A program made the translations under genes and the position numbers. The notes below the pieces were generated by a model. That model saw only the letters and a list, made by a program, of their open reading frames with translations, had not been told where the DNA came from and searched no databases. A stretch of 64,000 nt of DNA from NCBI GenBank assembly GCA_004123355.1, contig SCHM01000002.1, forward strand, positions 6,979,569 to 7,043,568, read 5' to 3'. The stretch comes from Amphirosellinia nigrospora. Taxonomy: Eukaryota; Ascomycota; Sordariomycetes; Xylariales; Xylariaceae. Numbering within the stretch: the stretch's first letter is position 1; each line of letters starts with the position of its first letter. Below are positions 1-11,753 of the stretch, one piece after another.

Positions 1-1669
1 AGACAGGACGACAAAGCACCGACAGAAACGACGGCGCCCGAACAACATCTGTACCTGTATCGCCTACACGCCCATCTAGAGTAATGTAACATGGCAAAGT
101 GGGCAGTTCTGATTACACGACAGGTCCCTCGGATGATGGTTCTTTAGCGCCACGCTAGGCTTGTACAAGCAGGGAATTTTGGGTAGGAAAGTTCGCCATA
201 TCGACTTGCTGAACGGGGCTGTGAAGTGGCAAAAAACGCTTCGAGACTGATCAACAGCTATTTTCTTATTTGAATTTCTACGGCAGCCTGGTGATTAACA
301 ATAGGTATGGAGCTTTAATGTAAGCGCTTACATTTACGTGTTTGTTATATGTCCTGAATCGTGTAATCGAGCCCTATGTTGTGCTAATCCGTGGTGCTGA
401 AGCTATTTTGGGCTTAAGACATTTCCAGATGCAGTACAACTCGAGTCATAATCTCGTAGCATAACAGTACTCTTTCTTTCCTAAATCTAGCATGGAGCCA
501 AAGAATTATCATCCTAGGGACCTCTACATAAAAACTAGTTCGCGAATCTTGGACCGGGAGGGTACTGCCATTTATGATCTCATGCGAATGTAGACCTACC
601 TATGTACGAAGGCTCGGCTATCCGGTTATCCGTGTATTTACTACCCCTCCAAGACAGCTAGATGAAGGCGAAGAGAGCAAAGAGACGCGAAGCGAAGGAA
701 CTAACACTGTCACAAGCCCCAGTACATGTATATCAAACCGCAGTCAAGTGCTGGCTTGACAACGTTCTACCTTTTGTAGTGTGGCGGTATAGTGCTACAG
801 TTCTACGTCAAAAAAAAGTACATTGACTAAAGGCCTGCTAATCTAAGAGAAAAAGAGACCAAGAAGTTCGTGGTGGACTTAAATCTCCAGAAGATTATTT
901 GCAATATGAATATCCTTCTCATCTTTTCATGAGCTTCTAGGTGTGACCTTCTCCAATCTCTCCAGGTCTTTCTTAGCTCTATATTATATTCCTGCTGCTT
1001 ATTGTTGTAACATGGAAATGCTTGTAGTTAGGGGCTTAAAAAACTTCATATTGCTAACAATCTGTACACGATGAAGGATTAAGGGCCATGACCTGACAAG
1101 AAGGGTTTAACCCCTTTTTAGTCTAGGGGACATCGGCCCGGGAGATTTGGGGGCGTGGGGAGGGGGCTCCCAAGACTGTCTTATATCTCAAAGCATACAT
1201 GACGTCGTCTCAAGCTAGGTAACAACTACTAATAGTTAGGCTAACTGTCTTCTGCCTCTGCAGTGTTGATGCAGTCAATTCTATAATTAGCAAAACTGGA
1301 CATATTGGTTGGTTGGAGGTCATCTCAAGGGAACGCTGCAACAATGTCTACTGAATGCACGACGAACGAAAACAGAAGGTCAGCAACGCAATTGGCCCGC
1401 ATACAGCAATGATCACTGACATTCAAAAACAATACGAGATCACTTTCGGAGCGAAGCTATGCGAGTACAACGTAACTTTGCGCGGGGAAGCAATGACGTC
1501 GGCAACAGATACAACAGCAATTCCCTACATTGAAAGGATAGGAATAACGAAAGGTATTAATTGATCGCCGCGTTCCCCAGGTTTCATGTATGTTGTGATT
1601 CGTGCCCCATTTAATAGCATCGCTTGGTATAAGCAAACTTTGCTTGGAACACAGCAACAGAGAATTACA
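1..1669. other. Intergenic, no recognisable gene
   Basis: I see no protein family in either strand here. Short open frames (for example 574-759) have no start context, introns or recognisable motifs. The last part should hold the promoter of the alpha-galactosidase gene. Confidence 0.5.
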
Positions 1670-3137
1670 ATGTCTTTCATAAAGGCACTCGTCTTTACTG
1701 CATCAACAGTATCGGCTCTTGAATGGTCCGATGGAACAGGAAAGCTACCGGCGCTCGGCTGGAACTCTTGGAATGCCTATCATTGTGATATCAATGAAAG
1801 TTTAATTCTGGATGCCGCGAAGGCTATGGTCGATTTTGGCTTTAAGGTAATTCTGGCGTTCGTACCATGCCTATAAATTCTCACTTGTTGATTTAGGATG
1901 TTGGATATGAATATGTCAATCTCGATGACTGCTGGTCGGTGAAGGGAGGTCGCGACAACACGACGCAGCAATTGGTTCCCGACCCCGATAGATTTCCTAA
2001 TGGCATATCGGGTCTTGCCGACAAGATCCACGACATGGGATTGAAAATCGGAATCTATAGCAGTGCAGGCACAGAGACATGTGCTGGGTATCCCGCGAGT
2101 ATCGGTTACGAGAGCATTGATGCCTCTACATGGGCAGCTTGGGCATTGACTGTGCGTGCATCTAACACGTTCCATGGATTTCGGATATACTGACAGTGAG
2201 CAGATTTGAAATATGACAACTGCAACATACCGTCAAACTGGACTGACGACTGTAATGCTTGTGTCTACAATCGTAATGAACCTGACAATTACGTCAATGG
2301 GACATGCGTGGATTCTGAGAACTATTGCTCCTCGGGATACGACTACAGCACTTCTCACTCTGCCGAGCGCTACGAAATCATGAGAGATGCTCTTAAAGCC
2401 CAAAACCGAACCATTCTCTACAGCCTTTGCGAGTGGGGAACCGCAGGTGTAGAGCAATGGGGCAACCAAACAGGAAATTCATGGCGAATGAGTGATGATA
2501 TTGAACGTGAGCAAACTTCAAGCGCGCTATAGTATCTCAAAAATAGGTCTAACCGTACGCTATAGCCAACTGGGGTGTCGTCATGGCTATCCTCAACATG
2601 AACTCGTTCATCGTGAGCGACGCCGACTTTTGGGGGCGCCCCGATGCAGATATGCTCGAAGTCGGAAACGACGGGCTCACCACGGCCGAGGAGCGCACGC
2701 ACTTTGCTTTCTGGGCAGCCATGAAGGGCCCGTTGCTTATCGGCACCAACCTTGACACTGCATCGACGACGCCAAGTCAATCCTTTGAACAAGCCTCTCC
2801 TTGCTTTCAACCAGGACAACGTCTACGGCGCCCCTGCTAAGCCTTACAAGTGGGGTACAAACCTGATTACACTTTCAACGCTACTAATCCAGCCGAGTTC
2901 TGGGCGGGGCAGAGTCAACAAGGCACCCTTGTGCTTATGATGAACACGTTGGCTGATAGCCGAAACATGACGGCAGATTTTGGTGAGGTTCCAGGCCTGG
3001 AGGCTGATAAGACGTACAAGGTGCTTGATGTGTGGACTGGAGACGATCTTGGTTCGTCCTCTTCTAGTTCACCGTCGAGGTAGCATCACATGATACTGCA
3101 GCCTTGATCTTCACTCGTAGTGGGTGTGGGTTGGTGA
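1670..3137 (+). CDS. Secreted alpha-galactosidase, GH27 (frame-disrupted)
   Basis: Predicted to hydrolyse terminal alpha-1,6-galactose from galacto-oligosaccharides and galactomannan outside the cell. The N-terminus is a signal peptide ([16 protein letters not shown]) followed directly by the GH27 opening [17 protein letters not shown]. Further GH27 blocks are [23 protein letters not shown], the nucleophile segment [22 protein letters not shown], and [16 protein letters not shown] followed by [10 protein letters not shown]. Introns: 1847-1896, 2152-2203 (GTGCGT donor; completes GIDYLKYDNC) and 2507-2565. About five frame changes (near 2142, 2761, 2786, 2863 and 3066) each look like one missing base, several in homopolymers, with GH27 sequence resuming in the next frame. 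The C-terminal end is therefore uncertain; the frame at the end as read runs on to 3295. All catalytic blocks are present, so an assembly-error explanation is favoured over a dead gene. Family assignment is secure. Confidence 0.85.
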
Positions 3138-3920
3138 AATGCTCTAGTATCAGCTGTTCTAGGAGGCAAGGTAATATTGAGATGTATATATGTCGACTTA
3201 TACACATGATATTGTGGAATATATCGTTGTTTATGGAATGTTTTTGCGATTGTGGTCGTCTTGATAAGTCGCGTAGTAGCTCTAAGATAACCTAGGTACT
3301 AAGGCGAGAAGGAGATACCGGCGATATCAAGTGAATTAGAAGCAGAAGGGAGACATAGCAGATTCCGAAATCAACAATAGAGAGTAACCGCATCGTATTA
3401 TATCGCTGTTCATTACAGCAAGCCCTCATGGTAGGGGAATGGCTTTGGTGAAAAGATTGTCGCTCTTCTTAAATTCGCTTGGACTAAGCTACTGTTGGTA
3501 TTGCTGATCCAGGTCCTCCTCACCTACCCCTACTAGAAAACGGACGCTACAACAAACCAAACACATGTTTCCATACTCTCGAATGACTTTGATCCAGCTT
3601 AAAGCCTCTGATAATTCCTTCTCTTTCGTCCACGGATTCTGCCTCCCACTTGTTAATCAACTCCCGGCTCGTCAATCACCTCGTGCTCTTGTTGGAGGTT
3701 GTGTCCGATGCCTCTCTCGTTTCGGGAAGCTGAAATGAAGGATCGGGCCGAGCGTCAGGACGAGCGTTACGGCCGGCGACACGACGGGCGAGCAGCATAC
3801 GGGCAACACTGTTATCGCGGCGATGACGTCTCCAACGTGTCCAAATCGTCTTCGCGAATGCTGCTCGTCTCCATAATGTCCCTGCAAACACCGCCAGATA
3901 TATAAATCCCCACGGTTGAT

Positions 3921-4244
3921 TTAAGATATCACGTAGAATAAGGAGCCTTCTTGTGGATATTTGTAGCCTAGAACGTATCCGAATATCAAGCAAGGGATCA
4001 GGAGAAGGGCGAGCGGCATGAGAACTGGGCTCGACAACAGCACGAGACTGAACATGGTAAATAAAGCCGCTACCAGGGAATATGGCAGTAGTTAATAAAC
4101 CGACGGCGAAGGGACCATGGTGATGAAAATGATGAACGCCATGGTTAGGAAGATCAGTAAGTCTCCGAGTAGGCTCTACTGTTCTCTTTCGAGCATTTCT
4201 AGCTCTTCCAACCTCGCGGTCATTGTGCTGCGGTGCGTTGACAT
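3921..4244 (-). pseudogene. Broken small membrane-protein gene
   Basis: Read from the ATG at 4244, one frame gives an amphipathic N-terminus (MSTHRSTMTARLEELEMLER) and then several hydrophobic segments (LLIFLTMAFIIFITMV, LVAALFTMFSLVLLSS, LALLLIPCLIFGYVLGY), ending at 3921. It is interrupted by in-frame TAG (4176-4178) and TAA (4092-4094); each would be a Gln codon with one C-to-T change, as RIP produces. A different frame is open across the same DNA. With a spliced start at 4332 (intron 4247-4312) it runs to 3676, but its product is rich in Arg, His and Pro, typical of a shadow of a hydrophobic frame. I favour the hydrophobic frame as the ancestral gene. No family is recognised. Confidence 0.4.
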
Positions 4245-4332
4245 GACTGCCGAAAAGTAAGCACAGACTGAAGTTTTCATGAGCATTATCTTGGAGTTCC
4301 TGGTTTACTTACGTATTTCTACGGTTATTCAT

Positions 4333-5252
4333 AATGATAGACCAAGACGGTGAATGAATGAGGTAATGTCGCTTCGTTCAGCTGGTGCGTATCATAGGAC
4401 TTCAATATTGGGTTAAATAATCTTGATGCACGAGATTATATTAACAGGTGGTGAGGTAAGAAGATCGACTGAGCGTTTGCAAAGAATAACCACTTTATGC
4501 TCTATGCTGGATCTTAATGGAAGGCAGCTCCCCTTAGCAGCAGACGACAGAATTATTGAGGCAATCGGAACAGTGAAGGGCAGTCGCAACAGCCTCCAAA
4601 TACCTATCTCAGATAAGTATTTGGGATTTATTACAGAGGAAGTTCAGTCTGCCTATATTAGAGGTAGGTAGAACTCAGTAGATGGATGTGACAACCCAGG
4701 AGTACTCCTGCTCTAGGAGACGTCATTGGACCTTATAAAATTCCCTTAGTCAACTAGGTACGACAGCCCAACAAAGAACCTCCAAGATATGGACATCGCC
4801 CATAACACCACCCACGTCACCGAACATTTATACGTAGGCCGAGACCTCAGCCATCGATCATCCTAGTATCGACAATTCAGGTTTACGCTGTCTCATCTAC
4901 CCATTCTCTTAGTTCACCCAACCTATACTATACCGACTTCGGAGATAACTAGCTGATTGTCACACGTACTGGCAGGCTGGGTCGTGTATCTGCACAGGTC
5001 TGGGCTCCGGAACCGAGTGCAACTTTTGTGCGAGGCTACAGCTATTTGGGTACCAGCTTGCCCCGACCTCCGAGACAAGGAGAATAAAGCAAGATGAGTT
5101 TTCGAAGCTATTGGGGCATATAGAATATAAACGTCTTACTTCTAAACAATTAAAGGATTAAACCTGCATGGACTTCTAAGCTCCAAAGAAGATAATTTTA
5201 ATCTGAATGCCCTTCCAAGCCCTTTAACAGAAGCCCTTGTTACAAATCCAAC
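4333..5252. other. Intergenic, no supported gene
   Basis: An 82-residue open frame at 4423-4671 has no recognisable motif and lacks supporting context. Otherwise nothing is seen apart from a CTAGGTA motif near 4754. Confidence 0.4.
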
Positions 5253-5453
5253 ATGAAGACTTTTATTCTTGTGATAATCTCCTCTTTAATCCTCATGATT
5301 TTCTACTACCCCCGCTATCAGCAACAAATAACTGAGAGTGTTGTACCTTTTGTGTTGGTAAATGACGAGGTGGCTCGTGCACCAAGAAACCCCTATCTGA
5401 GAAGCACTTACCCTAATGACCACACCACATGGACTATTGCGACTCAGCTCTAA
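5253..5453 (+). CDS. Possible small secreted or membrane-anchored peptide
   Basis: A 66-codon frame opens with ATG in a reasonable context. It has a strongly hydrophobic N-terminus (MKTFILVIISSLILMIFYY), which could be a signal peptide or a single membrane anchor. The remaining 45 residues have no cysteines and no recognisable domain. It could be a small secreted protein, the first exon or remnant of a longer type II membrane protein, or a chance frame. No family recognised. Confidence 0.25.
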   Translation: MKTFILVIISSLILMIFYYPRYQQQITESVVPFVLVNDEVARAPRNPYLRSTYPNDHTTWTIATQL

Positions 5454-5638
5454 GTATTTAGCGGTGGTCATTCAAGTTCTTGGTCGATAATTGTAGTGCT
5501 CATGCCTCTATTTTTGTAATCATGGCGTATATGAACTGATTTGATGCTTCATTATGTGGATCACAGGGAGACCGCTGAGTATTCGCTGAATAGTCACGCC
5601 CAATGACACAAGACATGGTGTTGGTAGCATTTTTTCAA

Positions 5639-6149
5639 TCAATTATCGGCCTTTACGCCATTTGGGGTCGTATTTTTAGCCTGAATGACCGGCTGGAGCT
5701 TTTCAAGTGCAACTGCCACAACTTGCTTGAAGGCCTCCATCTCCTCTTCCATGGTGCCGCCCAGCCCTGCACTAGCGAGGCTAACCGAGTTCCCCACGTA
5801 TACTGGCATATTTGCCTTCTTCGCCAGTATCCTCGCGAGACGTGTTGTGAACTCCAGCGTTGCTTCTGCCGAGTAGAGAGTTGTTGAGATAGGCTGACTT
5901 GGATTGTATCTCTGTAACTCGGTGTAAGCATCTGGTTTAGAGAATGGGAATATAGGGGCGACGCACATCGGGCATGGCGTAGACGAACGAGCCCATAGGC
6001 GCTGGTTTGTCCGAGTCCTCGGCTGTTACGGTAGTGACGAATAAGAGGATCACTTTGGACTGGATTGTCAAGCGCATATGGATCTTGGTGTCCATGCTCC
6101 GTGGTAACGGGAAAGAGACTTGGATGGGTTCGGACGTTGTGGTCTCCAT
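5639..6149 (-). CDS. Proteasome assembly chaperone 4-like protein (Poc4/PAC4)
   Basis: Predicted chaperone of 20S proteasome alpha-ring assembly, acting as a heterodimer with a PAC3/Poc3-type partner in the cytosol. Exon 1 starts at 6149 (METTTSEPIQVSFPLPR, then IHMRLTIQSKVILLFVTT and GSFVYAMPD). An intron at 5912-5966 (GTGCGT donor, TTACAG acceptor) joins it to RYNPSQPISTTLYSAE, LEFTTRLARILAKKANMPVYVGNS and AGLGGTMEEEMEAFKQVV. Total length about 151 residues, usual for fungal PAC4-like proteins. The frame is unbroken. The assignment rests on remembered family blocks rather than a search; the gene itself is well supported by splicing and an uninterrupted frame. Confidence 0.75.
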
Positions 6150-6875
6150 CTTCAGCTAGTACCGGTCACAACAGCTTGAGAGCTGGATTGTCATCAACTG
6201 AGTTGTTCTAACACAAATTTCAGAGGGAAGTTCAGTCCTGACGCGCAGTTCGGCAAGAATTATGATGCAAAATTGACTATTTCCAGTTCTCGTAATATGT
6301 TGAAACACATTGGTTCGTCTTGCCGATGATCTTATCTGGGTAGGATGTACGTATACTACGCAAACTAACATTGGAAAGCATCAAAAGCTAGGTACCTTAG
6401 GTACTAAGTAGATATGTGGCCCAAGCTTCTGTTGCATAGCGGGTTAAATATGGACCCGCCCACCGCCGATATCCACCGTTCCCGGCCCTCCCGCATCACC
6501 AACCATGGTAGCAACGTGATACTCTTTGTGTATTATTTAGAAAAATTGTATAATACTAATTCCTGTATCGGAGATAGAAGACGGGTTACAAGCTCACCGC
6601 ATAATTAGTACATGAGACTTTGACTTCGTCTGGGTTAGGTTTTCGGAGTTTTCGGTCGTCAAAATGCGATAGTTTCCGTCGTGAACTCTATCTTTCCAAG
6701 TAAGCAGCTCACCTGCCCCTCCTCTCACATCTTTCGATTTCACCTAATAAGTCGCCGCAGCAGCTACCCGCACTGCTAGGAGGTAGTCTCAACGGTATTT
6801 CAACTAGGAGCTTTGGGACTTTCTTTTCATAGCATAGTCCTTGCACTGTGGCATTTACTTTCTGGTAACGTGAGG
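6150..6875. promoter_or_regulatory. Divergent promoter region
   Basis: This gap separates two divergent genes (the Poc4-like chaperone and the methyltransferase), so it must hold both promoters. A TAGGTACC-type motif cluster lies at 6388-6409. No TATA box stands out. Confidence 0.4.
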
Positions 6876-8363
6876 ATGACTCAAGAATGGAATGGTGTTG
6901 AAGATGCCATCGAGGATCCCGAAGAGATCCGCGTTATTTTCTGTGCATTGGATTCATTTAGGTGAGCTTTACTTGAAACATCCTCGGGCCTTTGATGTAT
7001 ATGGATCTCTCTACATTGGTACACCCGTCTCTTTTGTTTGTTTAACGCTACTAGCAAACAGCTTGTCGATCACATAGATACACGGACGCTAGACTAACCA
7101 TACTACAGCCAATATGCCAAAAACGCTCATTTGAACTGCACGCATTTCCGCAGACAGGCGTTCTACGCCCTGCCGCAAGCCCATTGGCAGATGTTAGCCG
7201 CGCCGCCTTTCAACTACCTGGATACTTTGAACCGGGTTGATGACGCCATCGAGAGTAATGCGGATCTGGCACGCATAATCGTGAAGACGGGCCTACGCTC
7301 ATTCGGGATGGTGGAGCCGGATAAGGAGGCAACCATGCCGGAGGAATGGTCGGGCATCGCAAAGTCCAATGATCTGGATAAGGCTCGGAGCACGATACGG
7401 CAATTCTACCGGGACTGGTCCTTGGAAGGTCGTGTGGAGCGGGAGGCATGCTACGGACCGGTGTTCCGGGCATTGGAGGCCGAGAAAGCGAGATTAACCC
7501 CATCCAACCAAACAGACACACAACCATCGGCACTCCTCCACTTCAGGTGCTGATCCCCGGCGCCGGACTTGGTCGCCTCGTCTTCGATCTCTGCCGCCTA
7601 GGCTACAACACAGAAGGCAACGAAATATCATACCACCAGCTTCTTGCCTCGTCATACATTCTGAATTCCTGTGATCGCGCAGGCCGGCACAAAATCTACC
7701 CCTGGGTCCACTCATTCTCGAACCACAGGAATCGAGAGAACCAGTTCACGTCTTATAGCATCCCAGACTTGCACCCCCAGCAGACGCTCGCCGATACCAC
7801 TGCAGCAGGGGGCAAGATCGGAACGATGGCGATGTGCGCAGCAGACTTCCTATGCCTGTACGGGGACAAGTTGCACGAGGATACATACGACGCAGTGGCG
7901 GCGGTGTTCTTCCTCGACACGGCGCCGAACCTAATCAAGTACCTAGAGGTCATCCGGCACTGCCTGCGTCCCGGCGGCGTGCTGATTAACGTCGGCCCGC
8001 TACTGTGGCACTGGAGAACCACGTCCCCGGCCACCACGGCTTCGACGGTGACACCGACTTTGATGAGAATCAGTCGCTTGGCATCGCCGACCCTGGAAGC
8101 TTCGAGTTGACGGATGACGAGGTCGTGGTGCTCGTAGAGAAGATGGGATTCGTCGTCGAGAGAAGAGAGTCGGTATCACAGCCCCTTATGTGCAGGACGC
8201 ACAGAGCATGCTGCAGACCACGTACCGTGCCAGCCATTGGATAGCTCGCAAGCCTGAGTCTAGCGAGGCAGCTTCAAAACGCGAGACGGTAGCTGAAGGG
8301 CAAATTCTTAGAAGCGACCGAGACAGCCGGCGTAAATGTAGTCTCATCTATAATCGGAGATAA
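6876..8363 (+). CDS. N2227-family / carnosine N-methyltransferase-like protein (frame-disrupted)
   Basis: Predicted SAM-dependent N-methyltransferase of the N2227/CARNMT1 family, which methylates carnosine-type His peptides in animals; the fungal substrate is not established. ATG at 6876 opens MTQEWNGVEDAIEDPEEIRV; intron 6962-7108 leads into QYAKNAHLNCTHFRRQAFYALP. A linker with RQFYRDWSLEGRVERE precedes the SAM-binding block VLIPGAGLGRLVFDLCRLGY. Then follow AADFL, the FFLDTAPNLIKYLEVI region, LRPGGVLINVGPLLWH, FELTDDEVVVLVEKMGF and a C-terminal YVQDAQSMLQTTYRASHW. Three frame changes (between 7490 and 7540, near 8010, near 8171) are each explained by a single missing base. The last frame continues to the stop at 8361-8363. 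The gene is tail-to-tail with the dehydrogenase at 8604-9532. Confidence 0.8.
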
Positions 8364-8603
8364 AGAACCGGGGGTTATATGGGCTACGAGATGCTCATGA
8401 AAATAGCGTCATTCTGTATTTTAACGCATATCATGGGATTCATGGCGTCCAAAGATAGACTGATACCTACTTATTTGCTTGAAAGGTGGACGGAGGATAT
8501 CAAGGTTGCGAGAATAGGAGATACCGCTTAGCTATACCAATAGTGCACAAGAGAAATTGAGATAATTGGATGTTTATGGCTCGCTTCTAACTCGGTAGTC
8601 TAA

Positions 8604-9532
8604 TTATAGCTTCGCCGCAGGCTCTGTTGCTGATAGTAACTGTCCCGTACTCCAGAGGCTACCGCCATCGATTTCTATCGCGGCCGCGTTGACGTGCGCT
8701 CCGGCGCGACTGGCAAGATACACGACCACGCCAGCGATATCCTCGGGCCTACCCAGCCGACGCGCCGGGTTTGCCTTGGCGTGCTTATCCTGCCCACCTG
8801 TCTGCTCTATCAACCCATTCGCCATCTTGGTAGGGAAGAAACCAGGGCAGATCGAGTTCACCAGGATATGCCTAGGGCCCAGCTCGACCGCGAGATTGCG
8901 TCCCAGATGGAGAACCGCGGCCTTGGACGCCGAGTATGCAAACGTAGCCTGGCGACCGAGAGTGCCCACGCCCAGGCCTGCCGTACTGGCCGTGATGATC
9001 ACGCGCGACGGGTCCTCCAAATTGGCGCGCTTCTCTAGCAGCGGCGCCATCTTCTGCACCGTATAGAACACGGACTTCACGTTAAGGTCCATGACCTTAG
9101 AGAAGGCCGACTCCGGGTGGGTATCGAATTGCTCGCCCCAGGTGGCGCCAGCGTTGGCAACAGGATGTCGACATGGTCGGTGTGCTGCGATACCTGGGCG
9201 ACCAGCGACTCGATGCCCTTCAGCGTGGCGCTGTCGGCGGGGGCGGAGATGGCGCGAGCGCCGGGCTGGAGGTTCGGGAGCTTGTTGAGCTGGGCCACGG
9301 CCGCCTCGCAAGCTTTCGCCTTTCGCGACGTGATGAAGACCTTGGCGCATCCGGCCTGGAGGAAGCTATCGGGAGAAACAACACGTTAGCAGAGGAGAGT
9401 CGGAGAAATTGGTCAGACTTACGCCGAAGCTGCATTCAGGCCCAGGCCACGTGAACCGCCGGTCACGACGGCGACCTTGCCCTTCAGCGAGAAGAGCGAC
9501 GGAAAGTCCTTCAGAGCAGTTTCGTCGGCCAT
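8604..9532 (-). CDS. Short-chain dehydrogenase/reductase (SDR)
   Basis: Predicted classical SDR oxidoreductase using NAD(P)H, resembling fungal 3-oxoacyl-ACP-reductase/RhlG-like proteins; the true substrate is unknown. Start at 9532 gives MADETALKDFPSLFSLKGK, then the cofactor motif VAVVTGGSRGLG. Intron 9366-9422 joins to FLQAGCAKVFITSRKAKACE. Downstream are NAG (in ANAGATWGEQF), the catalytic Ser region VIITASTAGLG, the YSASK motif (Tyr and Lys of the active site) and a PGFFPT segment, ending EIDGGSLWSTGQ plus a short tail. One frame change near 9162, at DIL/VANAG, fits one missing base. Length about 290 residues is normal. Confidence 0.85.
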
Positions 9533-10325
9533 GATTGCTGTGCTGGAATCGTCACTTTTTTGCTGAGTAGTTGCTCGAGAAATGATGGATTTGGAAGAAA
9601 GACTTCAAAAAGGTCTAACAAGAAGAAAGTGTCTATCGCAGGTCATTGACCTACCAACCCATCCCTCTTATTGAAAGCCGTTGGGACAAAACGTCCAACA
9701 TCAATTAGCCCCGGGTTCGCCGTCGGGAGCTTGGGCGGCGCCTGAATCTGGACAATGCCGAGGTCTCAATTGCTATCGATTACCCGCCTGGCCACTACCG
9801 ATAAGGTGCCTCGGAGGACTCCACATGCCCCACGAACTCGGACCTAAATAGGACCCTACTTAGGTACCTAGGTAGGTATCCTCTTTATATAAACCTCAAA
9901 TATTGTTTAATAAGAGCTCCTCCTCACGATTTCGTTCCCTGAATGAACTGGCTAAATTGTTTAAAAAATCATGGAAGCTGTCGGCATATAAGCACCAATT
10001 CCTAGATCGATCGACAAGCCGTCCGGGCGGTGGTCTCTCTTTTGACAGAGGCCAGCAATTCAGATCATATTCTAGTTCATGTTACTTAGATTACTTAACC
10101 TGTAGAGCTGTCTTGTGGTTTGACACAACCGTCTATCTATCCCATTTCTCATAGAGCTTGCTAGAAGAGGCGTCCTTGCTTCTATCCCTGTGAAAAGACA
10201 CCTGAGGGCAACAATACAGGTGGATATGTATCCTGATAGCTCAATCATGCTCTATGCGCCCGGGCTGCACTTGGCCCCCTCCCTTTCATTTCTCACGCCC
10301 ACCACACCACCGACCATCGGTCACC
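9533..10325. promoter_or_regulatory. Divergent promoter region
   Basis: This lies between the divergent SDR and F-box-like genes. It holds a TAGGTACCTAGGTAGGTA tract at 9861-9878. An open frame at 9903-10154 shows nothing recognisable. Confidence 0.35.
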
Positions 10326-11753
10326 ATGGCCTCAATGACAACCCCTATTACGCGCCTTGGTCCAGACCTGCTATCACTTCTCTTCGAACTTCTCGCCCGG
10401 GACAGCGGTGATCATGGCAATGCGCCACTGCTCGCCTGCATCCTGTGTTGCAAAAAATGGCAGCCCTTCGCCTCGGCAGTTCTGTATCGAGACGTCGTCT
10501 TGGACGAACACGGCATTTCCAAGTTCGTCAAAGCCCGGTTCGCATGTGAGATAAGATCTCTCACCGTCACCATGCCTGCCATCGGCGTCAATGCATACGA
10601 TGTGACTGAGGCCGTGGAAGCCACCAAGTACAGGCTCGCCGTGCTGCGAGAACTATGTCCCGCTATAAAAGAAACAAAACCCGCGACCTTGTCGATAGCG
10701 GTCGATATCCCCTTTCCCTTCACGGCGACACCCGAGGTCGCTTCCATCCTCGAGAGCTTACCGGCTTCCTGCACGAGCCTGGAGATCGACTTGAGACATG
10801 GTAGCTGCATTTATTCCGAACTCTACAGGGCTGCGGCGCAAATTCGTTCCCATCTCTGCGAGTCAATCTGCGCTGTGCTTCCTCAGCTACGGCATCTGCG
10901 CCTACGACTTCCAACACTTTGCTGTACTATCTTCTCCACCGGACTATCTAACCAAAACGCGCGCCAAAAGCCTGTCCGCACGCCGAAGCTGAGAACTTGT
11001 CTCATTAATCTCTCACTTCGCGAGCCCCGCTATGCAAGCCAGGGCGCATGGGCGACAACGTGCGGGGACGACCATGGTCGAACCCCTCATATCGGTCAAC
11101 AAGAGCAGCTCCCGTCCGCTTTGCCGGCAATGGAAGAGGTCCTGAAGAATTTTGCGCATCTGAATAAAGCCAACCTCGGGAGACTCTGGGTCACGGATGT
11201 GCAGCCGCGAAACGTGAGTCGAAGGCACTCCCATGCGGGCTGGATTCGACGCGATTTCCTCGCCGGTTCAAGTTGGCCAATCCCCATCTGGTATGTAGGG
11301 GGTTTCGGGGCCGGTGTCTTCGCTGCTCGGGTGCCATCCCTGAATAATGAGGACGAGACTGAAGATTGGGTGGCGTCTGTCGAGCGACTGGAAATTGTCG
11401 CTGAAGCGGGCACATGGACTACGGTGTCTAGCTCGGGCGCCCGGCTCCCAACGCCGGATACGAGGACGTATGACCCTCTGGATGACTCTGAGATAATAAG
11501 CGGAGCCCGGTATCGAAAGATGGAACGAGCCATCTGCATGACCTGGATAAACGAGGCCGAGACTAATAAGAGTATACTCCCACGGGGCCCAGGACAGTTG
11601 ATGCAACAATGGGAGCTGCTCGAGATAACCCCCTTGGGTGGAGAGGGGACAATTTCCCTGACTCGCCAATGGTTAAAGGTTAGCTTGCACTTTTGTGATC
11701 CTGCCTGGAATTACTCTTTGAGGTCTCTAGGATCTTTGGTTTCTTATTTCTGA
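10326..11753 (+). CDS. F-box-like domain protein, hypothetical
   Basis: Single-exon frame of 475 codons from an ATG in a good context (ACCATGG); the frame is also open upstream to 10254. The N-terminus (ITRLGPDLLSLLFELLAR ... LLACILCCKKWQPFASAVLY) has the spacing of an F-box-like helix set: conserved Leu-Pro/Leu-rich helix, then C-x-W, then L-Y. This would bind Skp1 in an SCF ubiquitin ligase. The rest has scattered Leu-rich stretches (LRHLRLRLPTL, MEEVLKNFAHLNKANLGRLW) but no clear repeat array. It is one of few genes here with no frame break. The specific function is unknown; fungal genomes carry many such lineage-specific F-box-like proteins. Confidence 0.7.
   Translation: MASMTTPITRLGPDLLSLLFELLARDSGDHGNAPLLACILCCKKWQPFASAVLYRDVVLDEHGISKFVKARFACEIRSLTVTMPAIGVNAYDVTEAVEATKYRLAVLRELCPAIKETKPATLSIAVDIPFPFTATPEVASILESLPASCTSLEIDLRHGSCIYSELYRAAAQIRSHLCESICAVLPQLRHLRLRLPTLCCTIFSTGLSNQNARQKPVRTPKLRTCLINLSLREPRYASQGAWATTCGDDHGRTPHIGQQEQLPSALPAMEEVLKNFAHLNKANLGRLWVTDVQPRNVSRRHSHAGWIRRDFLAGSSWPIPIWYVGGFGAGVFAARVPSLNNEDETEDWVASVERLEIVAEAGTWTTVSSSGARLPTPDTRTYDPLDDSEIISGARYRKMERAICMTWINEAETNKSILPRGPGQLMQQWELLEITPLGGEGTISLTRQWLKVSLHFCDPAWNYSLRSLGSLVSYF

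Noticed and set aside
1355-1657. Overlapping small open frames on both strands upstream of the alpha-galactosidase
   Set aside because: No start context, conservation clue or motif; the signal-peptide ATG at 1670 is the better start.
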